From positions 124,001 through 188,000 of the forward strand of contig CAWAGF010000001.1 of assembly GCA_963781675.1 (NCBI GenBank): 64,000 nt of DNA, in the 5' to 3' direction. The translations under genes were made by a program, and so were the position numbers. The stretch comes from SCTD01 sp963781675 (GTDB lineage: Bacteria > Actinomycetota > Actinomycetes > Mycobacteriales > SCTD01). Below the pieces are notes generated by a model. The model was not told the origin of the DNA. It saw only the letters and a list, made by a program, of their open reading frames with translations, and searched no databases. The stretch's first letter is position 1. Each line of letters starts with the position of its first letter. Shown in pieces: positions 18,521 to 27,194 of the stretch.

Positions 18521-20828
18521 CTACGCGTCGTCGTACGAGGCGGACAGCGACGGCTCGGCCAGCACGCGCGCGACGGCCTTGCCGTGCCAGCGGTGGCCGC
18601 TCGGCGCGCGGAAGCCCTCCCGGTTCAGGGCGGCCGCGATGGTGGCGAGGGAGGCCCCGTCCCCGTGCAGCTCCCACAGGCGCACCAGCCCGTGCTCGGG
18701 TCCGACCTCGAGGCGCTGCCGGGGGGCACGGGTCGGGACGGCCTGCACCGGCTCGGCGGTCACGACGCTGACCGCGGCGAGGGCGGCGGGCAGCTCCTCG
18801 GCCCGCACGCCTGCGTGCCAGAGGAAGCCCTGGCCGGCCACGCAGCCGAGCCGGCGGAGGACGGCCAGCTGGGCCTGCGTCTCCACGCCCTCGGCCACGA
18901 CGGCCATCTTCGTGGCGCGGCCCAGCTCGACCACCGACGCGGCGATGGCGAGGTCGGCGTCGTCCTCGTGCAGGCGGGCGACGAAGGTCCGGTCCAGCTT
19001 GATGATGCTGGCCGGCAGGGCGCGGACGTACGTCAGCGACGACCAGCCCGTGCCGAAGTCGTCGATGGCGATCCGGACGCCGGAGTCCGCCAGCCGGGTG
19101 AGCATCCGCACGCCCATGTCCAGGTCGTTCATGACGTCGGTCTCGGTGACCTCGATGACGAGGGACGAGGCCGGCAGGCCGCTGTCGCGCAGCGCCTGCT
19201 CGACGGCGGCGGCGAAGCCGGGGTCGACCACGTTGGTCGCCGTCACGTTGACGGCCAGGTAGCTCTCCGCCGGGACGGCCCCCGCCATCCGCATGCCCGA
19301 GAACTCGGCGCAGGCGTTCCGCAGCACCCACGCGTCCAGCTCGCGGCCCAGGCCGGTCTTCTCGGCGACGGCCACGAAGTCGCCCGGCGGCACGGGGCCG
19401 CGCTGGGGGTGGTCCCAGCGCAGGAGCGCCTCGACCCCGAGGACCTCGCCGCTGCGCAGCGCCACGACCGGCTGGTAGACGAGGTGCAGCGCGTCGGAGG
19501 ACAGCGCGTCGCGCAGCTGGCCGGACAGCACCAGGCGCTGCTCGGCCTGCAGCGAGAGGTCGCCGACGAAGGCGCTGACCTGGGAGCGGCCACGGGCCTT
19601 GGCGTCGTAGACGGCGGCGTCGGCCGCGCGCAGCAGCGCGGAGCCGTCGACACCGGGGGAGGTGGCGACGCCGATGCTGGTGGACAGGTGCAGGCGCTGG
19701 CCGTCGACCTCGATCGGCTGGCGGACGACCTCGAGCAGCCGGCCGCCGACCTGCGCCGCGGTGGCCTCGTCGGTGTCCGGCAGCAGCACGACGAACTCGT
19801 CGCCGCCGAAGCGCGCCACCGTGTCTCCGCGACCGACCGACGCGCGCAGCCGCGCCGCGACCTCCAGCAGCACCTGGTCGCCGAGCACATGGCCCTGCGC
19901 CTCGTTGACGTCCTTGAAGGCGTCCAGGTCGAGGTAGAGCACCGACAGCGGCGCGCCCGTGCGCTGAGACGCGGCGTCGAGCTGCGCCAGCCGATCGGCG
20001 AGCAGGGTGCGGTTCGGGAGACCGGTGAGGTCGTCGTGCAGGGCGGCGTGCGAGAGGGCTTGCTCCCAGGCGCGCTGCTCGGTGATGTCGCGCGCGATGG
20101 AGCTGCTGCCGACGTAGCGTCCCGTCGCGGTCCAGCACCGGCGAGACGGTGAGCGACACGACCACGGTGCTCCCGTCGCGGCGCAGCCGCTCCACCTGGC
20201 CGCGGAACGGCTCGCCGCGCCGCAGCCGCTCGGTCTTCGCGACGAAGGCGGCCACGCCGTCCGGCGGCACCACCAGCGTCAGCGGCTGCCCGACCGCCTC
20301 CGCAGGGGACCAGCCGTAGAGCTCGCAGGCGGCGTCGTTCCAGGTGAGGATCGTGCCGTCGGGTGCGCTCGTGATCACGGCGTCGCCCATGGACGCGACG
20401 ACCGCCTCCATGCGCCGGGCGGCCAGCTCCGCGGACACGCGCTCGGTGATGTCGGCGCTGACGCCGATCACGCCGACGACCTCGCCGGCATCGTCGAGCA
20501 GCGGCCGGTTGGTGACCAGTGCCGTGAGCTCGCTGCCGTCGCGCCGGCGCACCACGAAGTCACCGGTCCACGACAGGCCGCTGCGCAGCGCCGTCATGAT
20601 CTCCTCCGCCTGCTCGCGGGACGTCGAGGACGGGGTGAGGTCGACGATCGACTGGCCGATCGCCTCGGCCGCGCTCCAGCCGTACAGCTCCTCGGCGGCC
20701 CGGTTCCAGTAGAGGACGAGCCCGCCGGCGTCGGTGGCGATGACCGCCTGCCCGACCGCCTGGAGCAGGCGCGCGGTGAGGGCGTTCTGGTCGAGCACGC
20801 GCTGCGCTGCGTTCGGGTCGATGGTCAC
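18521..20828 (-). CDS. PAS-PAS-GGDEF-EAL protein with recombinase-like tail, one frameshift
   Basis: Cyclic di-GMP turnover protein of about 768 residues. Two PAS domains (about 15-130 and 140-260) each contain the WNRAAEELYGW-like core. They are followed by GGDEF (DLTGLPNRTLL, RFGGDEFVVLLP) and EAL (GVEALLRWDHP, IAIDDFGTGWSSL, KLDRTFV, VAEGVET). Both catalytic signatures are intact, so synthesis and hydrolysis are both possible. The last ~65 residues (LWELHGDGASLATIAAALN, then RAPSGHRWHGKAVARVL) resemble the DNA-binding segment of large serine recombinases. An extra base near 20122 breaks the frame between PAS2 and GGDEF. Confidence 0.88.
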
Positions 20829-20966
20829 GGGCAGCAGCGTGCCCGTTTCCGCCGCACTTCGTGCGGGTTCGCGGACCTTTGGCCCGAAGGGCCCAGGCGA
20901 CCGCAGCCTCCGCGGGGACTCGTCACTCCGCCCGCGCGCGTTCCGCCGACCGGCCGCTTGCGCGGG

Positions 20967-20980
20967 TTACCCGCCGGTAG
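20967..20980. promoter_or_regulatory. Palindromic operator, copy A upstream of the FadE-like gene
   Basis: TTACCCGCCGGTAG, identical over all 14 bases to the site at 5016-5029. It ends 54 bp before the acyl-CoA dehydrogenase ATG and lies in the divergent region shared with the PAS-GGDEF-EAL gene. Confidence 0.6.
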
Positions 20981-20991
20981 CATCCTGTTCC

Positions 20992-21005
20992 CTACTCGCC
21001 GGTAA
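20992..21005. promoter_or_regulatory. Palindromic operator, copy B upstream of the FadE-like gene
   Basis: CTACTCGCCGGTAA matches the same (T/C)TAC(C/T)CGCCGGTA(G/A) pattern. It is centred 25 bp after copy A and ends 29 bp before the start codon. Tandem sites suggest cooperative repression. Confidence 0.5.
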
Positions 21006-21034
21006 CCACGGCCAGATCCGAGGAGCCCCCGTCG

Positions 21035-22885
21035 ATGGGTCACTACAAGAGCAACCTGCGCGACATCGAGTTCAACCTGTTCGAGGTGTTCGGCGCCGAC
21101 CGGACGCTGGGGCAGGGCCCCTTCAGCGAGCTCGACGAGGACAGCGCCCGCGACGTGCTGAAGGAGGTGGAGCGCCTCGCCACCGCCGACCTCGCCGAGA
21201 GCTTCACCGACAGCGACCGCAACCCGCCGGTCTTCGACAAGGACGCCGGCACCGTGACGATGCCGAAGAGCTTCCTGAAGAGCTACCAGGCGTACGCCGA
21301 CGGAGGCTGGGACAGGCTCGACCTGCCCGTCTCGCTCGGCGGCATCGGCGCCCCGCCCACCCTGCGCTGGGCGGCCAACGAGATGGTCCTGGGCGCCAAC
21401 CCGGCCATCTACATGTTCGGCTCCGGAGCGGGCTTCGCGGCGATCCTGCACCGCAACGGCACCGAGGAGCAGAAGCGCTTCGCCGAGCTGGCGATCGAGC
21501 GGCAGTGGGGCGCCACCATGGTGCTGACCGAGCCCGACGCGGGCTCCGACGTCGGCGCCGGCCGGGCGACCGCCCGCCTCCAGGAGGACGGCACCTGGCA
21601 CCTCGAGGGCGTGAAGCGCTTCATCACCTCGGCCGAGTGGGACTGGCCGGAGAACATCTTCCACCTCGTGCTGGCCCGCCCGGTGGGCGTGCCGGGTGCG
21701 GGCGGCCCGGGCACCAAGGGCCTGTCGCTGTTCCTCGTCTCCAAGTTCCACGTCGACGTCGAGACCGGTCAGCTCGGTGAGCGCAACGGCGTCGTCGTCA
21801 CCAACGTCGAGAAGAAGATGGGCCTCAAGGTCTCCACGACCTGCGAGGTCACGTTCGGCGAGAAGACCCCCGCCGTCGGCACGCTCGTCGGCGACGTGCA
21901 CGACGGCATCGCGCAGATGTTCCAGGTCATCGAGAACGCCCGCATGTTCGTCGGCGCCAAGGCCATCTCGACGCTGTCGACCGGCTACCTGAACTCCCTG
22001 GACTACGCCAGGCAGCGCGTCCAGGGCGCCGACCTGACGCAGATGACGGACAAGACGGCGCCGCGCGTGACCATCACGCACCACCCGGACGTCCGCCTCA
22101 TGCTCATGCGCCAGAAGGCCTGGGCGGAGGGCCTGCGCGCGCTGGTCTTCTACACCGCAAGCCAGCAGGACCGCGTCGAGCTGAGCACCCACGAGGGACA
22201 GGTCGACGACCTCGCCGTCCGGCTCAACGACCTGCTGCTGCCGATCGTGAAGGGCTACGGCTCGGAGAAGGCGTACGAGCTGCTCGCCACCTCGCTGCAG
22301 GTCTTCGGCGGGTCCGGCTTCACGCAGGACTACCCGATCGAGCAGTACATCCGGGACTCCAAGATCGACACCCTGTACGAGGGCACCACGTCGATCCAGG
22401 GCATGGACTTCTTCTTCCGCAAGATCGTGCGGGACAAGGGCGCCGCGCTGACCAAGCTCGTCGGCGACATCCAGGAGTTCACCAAGGCCGACGGCGGCGA
22501 CTCGCTCACTCACGAGCGCGAGCTGCTGGCCAAGGCGCTCGAGGACGTCCAGGCGATGAACGGCCACATGATCAACGACCTGATGTCGGCAGCCCAGGAG
22601 GGCAGCCGCAACGCCAACGAGAACATCTACAAGGTCGGGCTGAACACCACCCGCCTGCTGATGAGCTTCGGCGACCTGGTCGTCGGCTGGCTGCTGATGC
22701 GCCAGGCCGTCGTGGCCCTGGAGAAGCTGCCGAGCGCCTCCGTCCGCGACAAGGCGTTCTACGAGGGCAAGGTCGCGGCCGCGCGCTGGTTCGCCTCTGC
22801 CGTCCTGCCCGAGCTGTCGGCCAAGCGCGCCGTCACCGAGGCGACCGACCTGTCGCTGATGCAGCTCGACGAGGCCGCCTTCTAG
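21035..22885 (+). CDS. Acyl-CoA dehydrogenase, FadE5-like
   Basis: 616 residues, the long acyl-CoA dehydrogenase type similar to mycobacterial FadE5 (Rv0244c), which oxidises acyl-CoAs to enoyl-CoAs with FAD. Visible features are the FAD/substrate motif MVLTEPDAGSDVGAGRA, KRFITSAEWD, the conserved VFGGSGFTQDYPIEQYIRDS and the catalytic Glu in LYEGTTSIQG. A C-terminal ~130-residue helical extension distinguishes this class from 380-residue enzymes. Two palindromic operators lie upstream, one identical to that of the EtfD-like gene, fitting a shared beta-oxidation regulon with ETF as electron carrier. A strong terminator follows. Confidence 0.93.
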   Translation: MGHYKSNLRDIEFNLFEVFGADRTLGQGPFSELDEDSARDVLKEVERLATADLAESFTDSDRNPPVFDKDAGTVTMPKSFLKSYQAYADGGWDRLDLPVSLGGIGAPPTLRWAANEMVLGANPAIYMFGSGAGFAAILHRNGTEEQKRFAELAIERQWGATMVLTEPDAGSDVGAGRATARLQEDGTWHLEGVKRFITSAEWDWPENIFHLVLARPVGVPGAGGPGTKGLSLFLVSKFHVDVETGQLGERNGVVVTNVEKKMGLKVSTTCEVTFGEKTPAVGTLVGDVHDGIAQMFQVIENARMFVGAKAISTLSTGYLNSLDYARQRVQGADLTQMTDKTAPRVTITHHPDVRLMLMRQKAWAEGLRALVFYTASQQDRVELSTHEGQVDDLAVRLNDLLLPIVKGYGSEKAYELLATSLQVFGGSGFTQDYPIEQYIRDSKIDTLYEGTTSIQGMDFFFRKIVRDKGAALTKLVGDIQEFTKADGGDSLTHERELLAKALEDVQAMNGHMINDLMSAAQEGSRNANENIYKVGLNTTRLLMSFGDLVVGWLLMRQAVVALEKLPSASVRDKAFYEGKVAAARWFASAVLPELSAKRAVTEATDLSLMQLDEAAF

Positions 22886-22893
22886 CTCGCGCC

Positions 22894-22933
22894 GCAGGAG
22901 GCCGGCCATCCGAACGGGTGGCCGGCCTCCTGC
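22894..22933 (+). terminator. Hairpin terminator after the FadE-like gene
   Basis: GCAGGAGGCCGGCCATCC pairs with GGGTGGCCGGCCTCCTGC over 18 pairs (one G-T) around GAAC, starting 9 bp after the stop. Confidence 0.85.
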
Positions 22934-22954
22934 GTTTGCGGGTGCAACCACCCC

Positions 22955-23221
22955 GTGCCACGGTCGTCGGACGAACCCGGACGAGCGCTCGGCAGCACGC
23001 TGTACGTCGTCAACGGGTACGGCGGTGACGAGGTCGTCGTCCTGCGCCTTCGCCCGGATGCCGCCACGACCAGCGTCACCGGCGTGCTGCGCGACCCGTC
23101 CCTGGACCGCCCGACGACGGCCGAGGTCAAGGCCGGGAGGATCTACGTCGTCAACGGCCGCTTCGGCGCCGGCGAGGGCACGGACCTGACCTACAGCATC
23201 TCGGCGCTGCCGACGCGCTGA
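22955..23221 (+). pseudogene. Probable 3' remnant of a beta-propeller-type secreted protein
   Basis: 88 codons. The text LYVVNGYGGDEVVVLRLRPD...GRIYVVNGRFGAGEG resembles the last blades of an SMP-30/NHL-type propeller: two YVVNG strands, end of protein. The beginning of such a protein (signal peptide, earlier blades) is absent upstream, where a terminator and the FadE-like gene lie. The start codon (GTG 22955) is arbitrary. It is best read as a truncated gene; a genuine short protein is possible. Confidence 0.45.
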
Positions 23222-23355
23222 GGAGTTCCGGACACGGGGGCAGGATCCGGGCGCCCTGCGGAGATCACCCGTACGGCCGCGTGTCCACGCTGGAGACCCG
23301 GGTAGATCCCCGTCACCGCGGCGCACCCTGTTGCCGCACGGACCCTGGAGGAACC

Positions 23356-23568
23356 ATGGGCATCGGCGTCAGCATCTTCCTGCTCGCCATCGGCGCGATC
23401 CTCACCTTCGCGGTGGACGCGACGGTCAGCGGGCTCGACATCAACGTCGTCGGGGTCATCCTGATGATCTGCGGAGCCATCGGCCTGCTGCTCACCATGC
23501 TGGTCTTCGGCCGCCGCGACACCGTCGGCGCCGACACGGTCGTCACGCGCGAGCGCGACGTCTACTAG
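23356..23568 (+). CDS. Small two-helix membrane protein (DUF6458-like)
   Basis: 70 residues. Helix one is IGVSIFLLAIGAILTFAV, the connector VDATVSGLDINVVGV leads into helix two VILMICGAIGLLLTMLVF, and a short charged tail ends RERDVY. The fold matches a small actinobacterial membrane family of unknown function. ATG start with GGAGGA six bases upstream. A near-perfect terminator follows immediately. Confidence 0.82.
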   Translation: MGIGVSIFLLAIGAILTFAVDATVSGLDINVVGVILMICGAIGLLLTMLVFGRRDTVGADTVVTRERDVY

Positions 23569-23580
23569 CAGCCGCTCGTA

Positions 23581-23614
23581 CGAAGGCCCGCCCCCCTCGG
23601 GGGGCGGGCCTTCG
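23581..23614. terminator. Bidirectional hairpin terminator
   Basis: CGAAGGCCCGCCCCCC pairs perfectly with GGGGGGCGGGCCTTCG around TC, between two convergent genes. Confidence 0.88.
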
Positions 23615-23620
23615 TCGTGC

Positions 23621-25393
23621 TCAGGCCGCGGGCCCCCGCAGGACGAGCCCCAGCCGTGCCGCGGCGCCCGGCACGAGCCGCACCGGGATGCCCCAGTCCT
23701 GCTGCGTGATGTGACAGGCGGGGTGCTCCACCCCCTCGTCGCACGAGGCCGCGGTGGCGGCGACGTGCAGCACCCCCTCGCTTCCGGACAGCACGAGCGC
23801 ACGCGACAGCCCGGTGCTCGCACCGGCGCCCTCGACCAGCAGCTCGGGCGGGGAGGCGGTGACGACCAGCCGCGTCGCCGGGCCCTCGCGCTCGTCGAGG
23901 TGCTGACCGGGCGGCGGCTCGAAGACGACCTCCAGCGCGACGGCTCCGGGCGCCACGTCCGTGACCGGGCGCTGCGTCTGCTGGGCCTGCCCCTGGATGC
24001 GGGCCATCGCGCCGGGCGCGACCGGCCGCTCGAGCCGGTGCGCGGCGCTCGCGACGACGACGAGGGTGCCCTCGACGACGACCGCGCCGCTGGGCTCGGC
24101 GACGCCGGTCGCGAGGGTGCTCACCTCGTCGGTGGCGGGGTCGTAGCGCCGGACCGCGCCGTTGTAGGTGTCGCAGACGGCGATGCTGCCGTCCGGCAGC
24201 ACCGCCACCCCGAGCGGGTGCTGGAGCAGCGCGCCCGCCGCCGGCCCGTCGACGTGACCGAAGTCGAACAGGCCGCTGCCGACGGCGGTGCCGACGTGCC
24301 CGTCGCGGTACCACCGCAGGGCGCTCGTCTCGGCGTCGGCGAACCACAGCCGCTCGCCGTCGGACGCCAGGCCGCTCGGCTGCGCCAGGTAGGCCCTGTC
24401 CGCGTCCCCGTCGCGCAGACCCTCGCCGGTGGTGCCGGCCAGCACCCGGACCTGCTCCCCGTCGTACGCCCAGAGCTGGTGCGTGCCGGCCATCGCGAGC
24501 ACCACCTCGCCGTCGTGCTCGGCCAGGTCCCACGGCGTCGACAGGCGCACCTCGAGCGCGGGGCCGCTGGTCGGGTCCCCCGGTCGCCAGACCTGCCCGG
24601 TGCCGGCGACGGTCGTGGCCTCGCCGGTCTCGAGGTCGAGGCGGCGCACGACGTGGTTGGCGGTGTCGGCGACCAGCACCTCGCCGGACGCGGTGACCAG
24701 CACGCCCTGCGGCTCGGCGAACTGCGGCTTCTCGCCGTCGACGAGGCCGCGCTCGCCGGTGCCGTAGCGGCGCAGGACGGTCTCCCCGTCGGCAGCCATC
24801 CGCACCAGGCCGTGGTGCGCGGTGTCGCTGACGAGCAGGGTGCCGTCCAGGAGCAGCGCCACCTTGCCGGGGAAGCGCAGCGCGGTCTGCGCCTGCGGCG
24901 GCGGGACGTACGCCGCGCCGCGCCGCTGGAGGGTCCCCTTCGCCTCGTGCTCCTCGACGAGCTGCTCGACCAGGCGGGCCAGCCCCTCGCCGTGGCCCTC
25001 ACCGGAGGCGACGTGCACGAGGTAGCCCTCGGGGTCCACGACGCACAGCGTCGGCCAGGCCCGCACGGCGTACTGCGACCAGGTCGTGAGCTCCGGGTCG
25101 TCCAGCACCGGGTGGTGCACCTCGTACCGCTCGACCGCCGCGAGCAGCGCGTCGTGGTCGGCCTCGTGCGCGAACTTCGGCGAGTGCACGCCCACGACGT
25201 CGAGCACGTCCGCGAAGCGCTCCTCGAGCGGGCGCAGCTCGTCCAGCACGTGCAGGCAGTTCACGCAGCAGAAGGTCCAGAAGTCGAGCAGCAGGATGCG
25301 CCCGCGGAAGTCGGCGATGCCGTACGACCGTCCGCCGGTGCCGATCCAGCCCCCGGCGCCGACCAGCTCGGGGGCGCGTACGCGTGCAGCCAT
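23621..25393 (-). CDS. NHL-repeat thioredoxin-like protein (NHLRC2 type)
   Basis: 590 residues. The N-terminal thioredoxin-like domain (about 10-150) has FWTFCCVNCLHVL, i.e. a CxxC motif (CVNC), and WPTLCVVDPEG with the cis-Pro loop. A six-bladed NHL propeller follows (LLVSDTAHHGLVRM, VLVADTANHVVRRL, IAVCDTYNGAVRRY repeats), then a C-terminal beta domain. This architecture matches NHLRC2-type proteins, which are probably redox-active but have no assigned reaction. No signal peptide is present, so it is likely cytoplasmic. ATG start at 25393. Confidence 0.9.
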   Translation of the reverse strand: MAARVRAPELVGAGGWIGTGGRSYGIADFRGRILLLDFWTFCCVNCLHVLDELRPLEERFADVLDVVGVHSPKFAHEADHDALLAAVERYEVHHPVLDDPELTTWSQYAVRAWPTLCVVDPEGYLVHVASGEGHGEGLARLVEQLVEEHEAKGTLQRRGAAYVPPPQAQTALRFPGKVALLLDGTLLVSDTAHHGLVRMAADGETVLRRYGTGERGLVDGEKPQFAEPQGVLVTASGEVLVADTANHVVRRLDLETGEATTVAGTGQVWRPGDPTSGPALEVRLSTPWDLAEHDGEVVLAMAGTHQLWAYDGEQVRVLAGTTGEGLRDGDADRAYLAQPSGLASDGERLWFADAETSALRWYRDGHVGTAVGSGLFDFGHVDGPAAGALLQHPLGVAVLPDGSIAVCDTYNGAVRRYDPATDEVSTLATGVAEPSGAVVVEGTLVVVASAAHRLERPVAPGAMARIQGQAQQTQRPVTDVAPGAVALEVVFEPPPGQHLDEREGPATRLVVTASPPELLVEGAGASTGLSRALVLSGSEGVLHVAATAASCDEGVEHPACHITQQDWGIPVRLVPGAAARLGLVLRGPAA

Positions 25394-25493
25394 GCCCGCA
25401 GTCTCCCAGGCGGCCGGGGGAAGCAGGACGGGCCGGCGCCCGCGCCTTCGAGAGGCGGCAGGCCCGGCCCGGGCTGGGTGGTGCGAGGGGCGG

Positions 25494-25634
25494 CTAGCGC
25501 CCCATGTTCGCGAGGTTGAGGAGCTCCTCGCGGCTGGCGCGCGTCGGCGCGGCGGCGACGGCGCGAGCCAGGTCGCGGTAGCCGCGGCTGGTGCGACGCG
25601 TCCTGCTGGTGCGGATCTTGCGGACGATGCTCAT
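25494..25634 (-). CDS. Small basic protein of 46 residues
   Basis: MSIVRKIRTSRTRRTSRGYRD begins a basic helix; the protein ends REELLNLANMGR. Short proteins of this shape (basic N-terminus, then a helix with a PTRASREEL-like turn) are common in actinobacteria and have no known function. The start is ATG with a purine-rich GGGGGA about eight bases upstream. It stands alone between the NHL gene and the lactonase gene. Confidence 0.6.
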   Translation of the reverse strand: MSIVRKIRTSRTRRTSRGYRDLARAVAAAPTRASREELLNLANMGR

Positions 25635-25724
25635 CCTGTGGTCCCCCTTCGGTTCCGGTGTACGTCTTGCTCAACACCGGATCGGCGGGTCCGCGTCCGG
25701 ACCTGAGGGTGATCCTCCTCGCAG

Positions 25725-25762
25725 CCGCAGGTCACACCGGCGATCGTCCGGTGGACCTGCGG
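25725..25762 (-). terminator. Hairpin terminator after the lactonase gene
   Basis: CCGCAGGTCACACCGG pairs with CCGGTGGACCTGCGG (one bulge) around a 7-nt loop, 12 bp beyond the lactonase stop on the minus strand. Confidence 0.65.
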
Positions 25763-25774
25763 CCGGCCGGGCGG

Positions 25775-26758
25775 TCAGGCGGCCGGACCCTCGAAGTACC
25801 GCCTCGGGTTGGCCACCAGCATCGTGTCCACCTGGTCCTGGGTGACGCCGTGCTCGAGCAGGTACGGCAGGACCCGCTCGTGGATGTGGGTGTACTTCCA
25901 GTCCGGCAGCAGCTGCAGCACGAACGGGTCGATCCAGTCGATGTAGCAGGACGCGTCCTGCGACAGGACCATGCTCTCGGCGTAGCCGCGGCGGCACAGC
26001 TCGACGACGATGTCGGCCCGCGCCTCGAACGTCGTGTCCAGGTTGATGCCGAAGCGGTCCATGCCCAGCACGAACCCCGCGTCGGCGAGCTCGCAGAGGT
26101 GGTCGGCGTCGGTGCTGTCGCCGCTGTGGCCGAGCACGACACGGCGCGGGTCGACGCCCTCGGCGTCCAGCACCCTCTTGGCGGCCAGGCCCTGCTGGCT
26201 GCCGGGGTGGGTGTGGAGGGTGATCGGCGTGCCGGTCTCCTTGTGCGCCATCGCGACGGCGCGCAGAACGCGCTCGACGCCGGGCGTCAGGCCCTGGTGG
26301 TCGATGGCGCACTTGAGCAGGCCGGCCTTGATGCTCGTCCCGGCGACGCCGTCGCGGATGTCGCCGACGAACATGTCGACCATCGGGTCGGGCACGTCCT
26401 GGCCGAGCGCCGCGGACAGCGCCGGCCCGCGGTGGTGGAAGTAGAAGGGCACGTCGTCGTAGGTGTAGAGGCCGGTGGCGCAGACGATGTTGAGGTCGAC
26501 CTGCGCGGCCAGCCGCTCGATGCGCGGCAGGTAGCGGCCCAGGCCGACGACGGTCGGGTCCACGATCGTCCGCACGCCGAGGGCGGCCACCTCGTTGAGC
26601 CGGCGGACCGCGTCGGCGACGCGCTCCTCCTCCGAGCCCCACTCCTGCGGGTAGTTCTGCTGCACGTCGGGGGTGAGCGTGAAGATGTGCTCGTGCATGA
26701 GCGTCACCCCCAGCTCGGCAGTGTCGATCGGGCCGCGGGCGGTCTGGACCGTGCGCAT
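25775..26758 (-). CDS. Phosphotriesterase-like lactonase
   Basis: 327 residues, amidohydrolase TIM barrel of the PTE/PLL family. Binuclear metal ligands are visible: HEH in TLMHEHIF, the bridging Lys in AGLLKCAID, His in LHTHPGS and GHSGD, and Asp in SQDAS. PLL members hydrolyse N-acyl-homoserine or other lactones and promiscuously organophosphates; the true substrate is not determined by these motifs. ATG start at 26758 with AGGAG upstream. Monocistronic, with its own terminator. Confidence 0.9.
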   Translation of the reverse strand: MRTVQTARGPIDTAELGVTLMHEHIFTLTPDVQQNYPQEWGSEEERVADAVRRLNEVAALGVRTIVDPTVVGLGRYLPRIERLAAQVDLNIVCATGLYTYDDVPFYFHHRGPALSAALGQDVPDPMVDMFVGDIRDGVAGTSIKAGLLKCAIDHQGLTPGVERVLRAVAMAHKETGTPITLHTHPGSQQGLAAKRVLDAEGVDPRRVVLGHSGDSTDADHLCELADAGFVLGMDRFGINLDTTFEARADIVVELCRRGYAESMVLSQDASCYIDWIDPFVLQLLPDWKYTHIHERVLPYLLEHGVTQDQVDTMLVANPRRYFEGPAA

Positions 26759-26933
26759 GGGGCGGGCTCCTGGAGGGCTCGGGGTTCGTGCACGCAGTGT
26801 GCAGCAGGTCACAGCCGGTCCGCGCCGGAGGTGGCTGGCTACGCACAGTGACGACTTGATCACCCGGTTGGCCCTGACGAGGAGCGGCCGCTCGGCTCTA
26901 CGGTCGAGCGACACCCACGAGAGGGGCACGACC

Positions 26934-27128
26934 ATGCAGGCCACCCTGGAGCGGCTCACTCCTGAGGAGGACGGCATCCTGCGCCGGCTGCACTGCATGG
27001 AGCGCCTCGGCGCCCAGCTGTCGCCCGCGATGCGCGAGCTCAAGGACGACATCCGCAGGCGCGACCGCCGCATCGACATCCGCGAGCCCGAGGACGCCGC
27101 CGTCATCTCGCCCATCTGGATCACCTGA
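26934..27128 (+). CDS. Small conserved hypothetical protein of 64 residues
   Basis: Soluble, charged helical protein (LERLTPEEDGILRRLHCMER ... ELKDDIRRRDRRIDIREPED) ending with the distinctive AAVISPIWIT. ATG start with GAGAGGGG upstream and a strong terminator just after. No family function is recognised. Divergent from the lactonase gene. Confidence 0.7.
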   Translation: MQATLERLTPEEDGILRRLHCMERLGAQLSPAMRELKDDIRRRDRRIDIREPEDAAVISPIWIT

Positions 27129-27144
27129 CCGCTGCCCTCTTCGT

Positions 27145-27176
27145 GAAGTCCCCAGCACCCTGGTGCTGGGGACTTC
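27145..27176. terminator. Bidirectional hairpin terminator
   Basis: GAAGTCCCCAGCACC pairs perfectly (15 bp) with GGTGCTGGGGACTTC around CT, 16 bp after the 64-residue protein and before the convergent membrane protein. Confidence 0.88.
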
Positions 27177-27194
27177 GCGCTGTGCCGGGGAGGA

